Below the pieces are notes generated by a model. The model made no database searches and was not told where the DNA came from. It saw nothing but the letters and a program-made list of their open reading frames with translations. From Cruorifilaria tuberocauda (Eukaryota > Nematoda > Chromadorea > Rhabditida > Onchocercidae): a DNA stretch of 10,945 nucleotides. A program made the translations under genes and the position numbers. Shown one piece after another: positions 10,787 through 10,945 of the stretch (position 1 is its first letter; each line of letters starts with the position of its first letter). The DNA lies in the NCBI GenBank assembly GCA_013365365.1, contig JABVXU010001067.1:1-10945 (forward strand), in the 5' to 3' direction.

Positions 10787-10945
10787 CTAAATTAAAAAAA
10801 TAATATAATTTAAATATTACAAATTTGAATTTTTACAAAATTGAAAAAGCTCTCGGAATTAATAATTAAAAAATCAATAATTAAAACTCCGTGCATTTTA
10901 TCACTTTTTTACCTTCATATAAATATAATTAGCATTCGCAAATAA
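10787..10945 (-). other. start of the next upstream pag-3 intron
   Basis: AT-rich sequence running off the window edge to the right of the TTTAG acceptor. No coding exon is visible in it. Confidence 0.6.

Overview
This is a stretch of very AT-rich eukaryotic DNA, most probably from a nematode and probably a filarial (clade III) one. The reasons are short introns with TTTCAG/TTTAG-type acceptors, long AT-rich spacers full of TGATAA-type words, and a zinc-finger protein that I recognise as the nematode PAG-3/GFI1 family. The species is not determined. There are no bacterial features: no operons, ribosome binding sites, CRISPR arrays or tRNAs.

Layout. (1) Positions 34-3246, plus strand, hold the 3' part of a multi-exon gene. 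Seven exons can be joined by phase-consistent splicing into one 619-residue reading frame. It ends in a 1354-bp last exon that encodes an extremely lysine- and serine-rich tail. The family is not recognised, and its 5' end lies left of the window. (2) Positions 3247-8722 are a 5.5-kb gene-poor spacer. It contains simple repeats, hairpins, three CACGTG boxes, a GATATAAT satellite, a cluster of ACAGTA words and one doubtful 43-codon ORF. (3) Positions 8723-10786, minus strand, hold the last three exons of a pag-3/GFI1-like transcription factor gene. They give 193 residues with four complete C2H2 fingers and a C-terminal tail ending in LNLSSR. Its 5' end lies right of the window.

The two genes converge tail to tail across the spacer. 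Nothing in the sequence says they work together. The spacer and the 1.1-kb pag-3 intron are the likeliest places for regulatory DNA.

The most notable structure is a three-copy tandem repeat in the long pag-3 intron. Its first copy abuts the splice acceptor of the zinc-finger 5/6 exon, and its other junctions carry degenerate look-alikes of that acceptor. Also worth a look are two alternative in-frame splice pairings in the left gene, a hydrophobic tail encoded if one of its introns is retained, and a hairpin built from ACGTGA arms downstream of it. I saw no clear evidence of a wholly new biological system.
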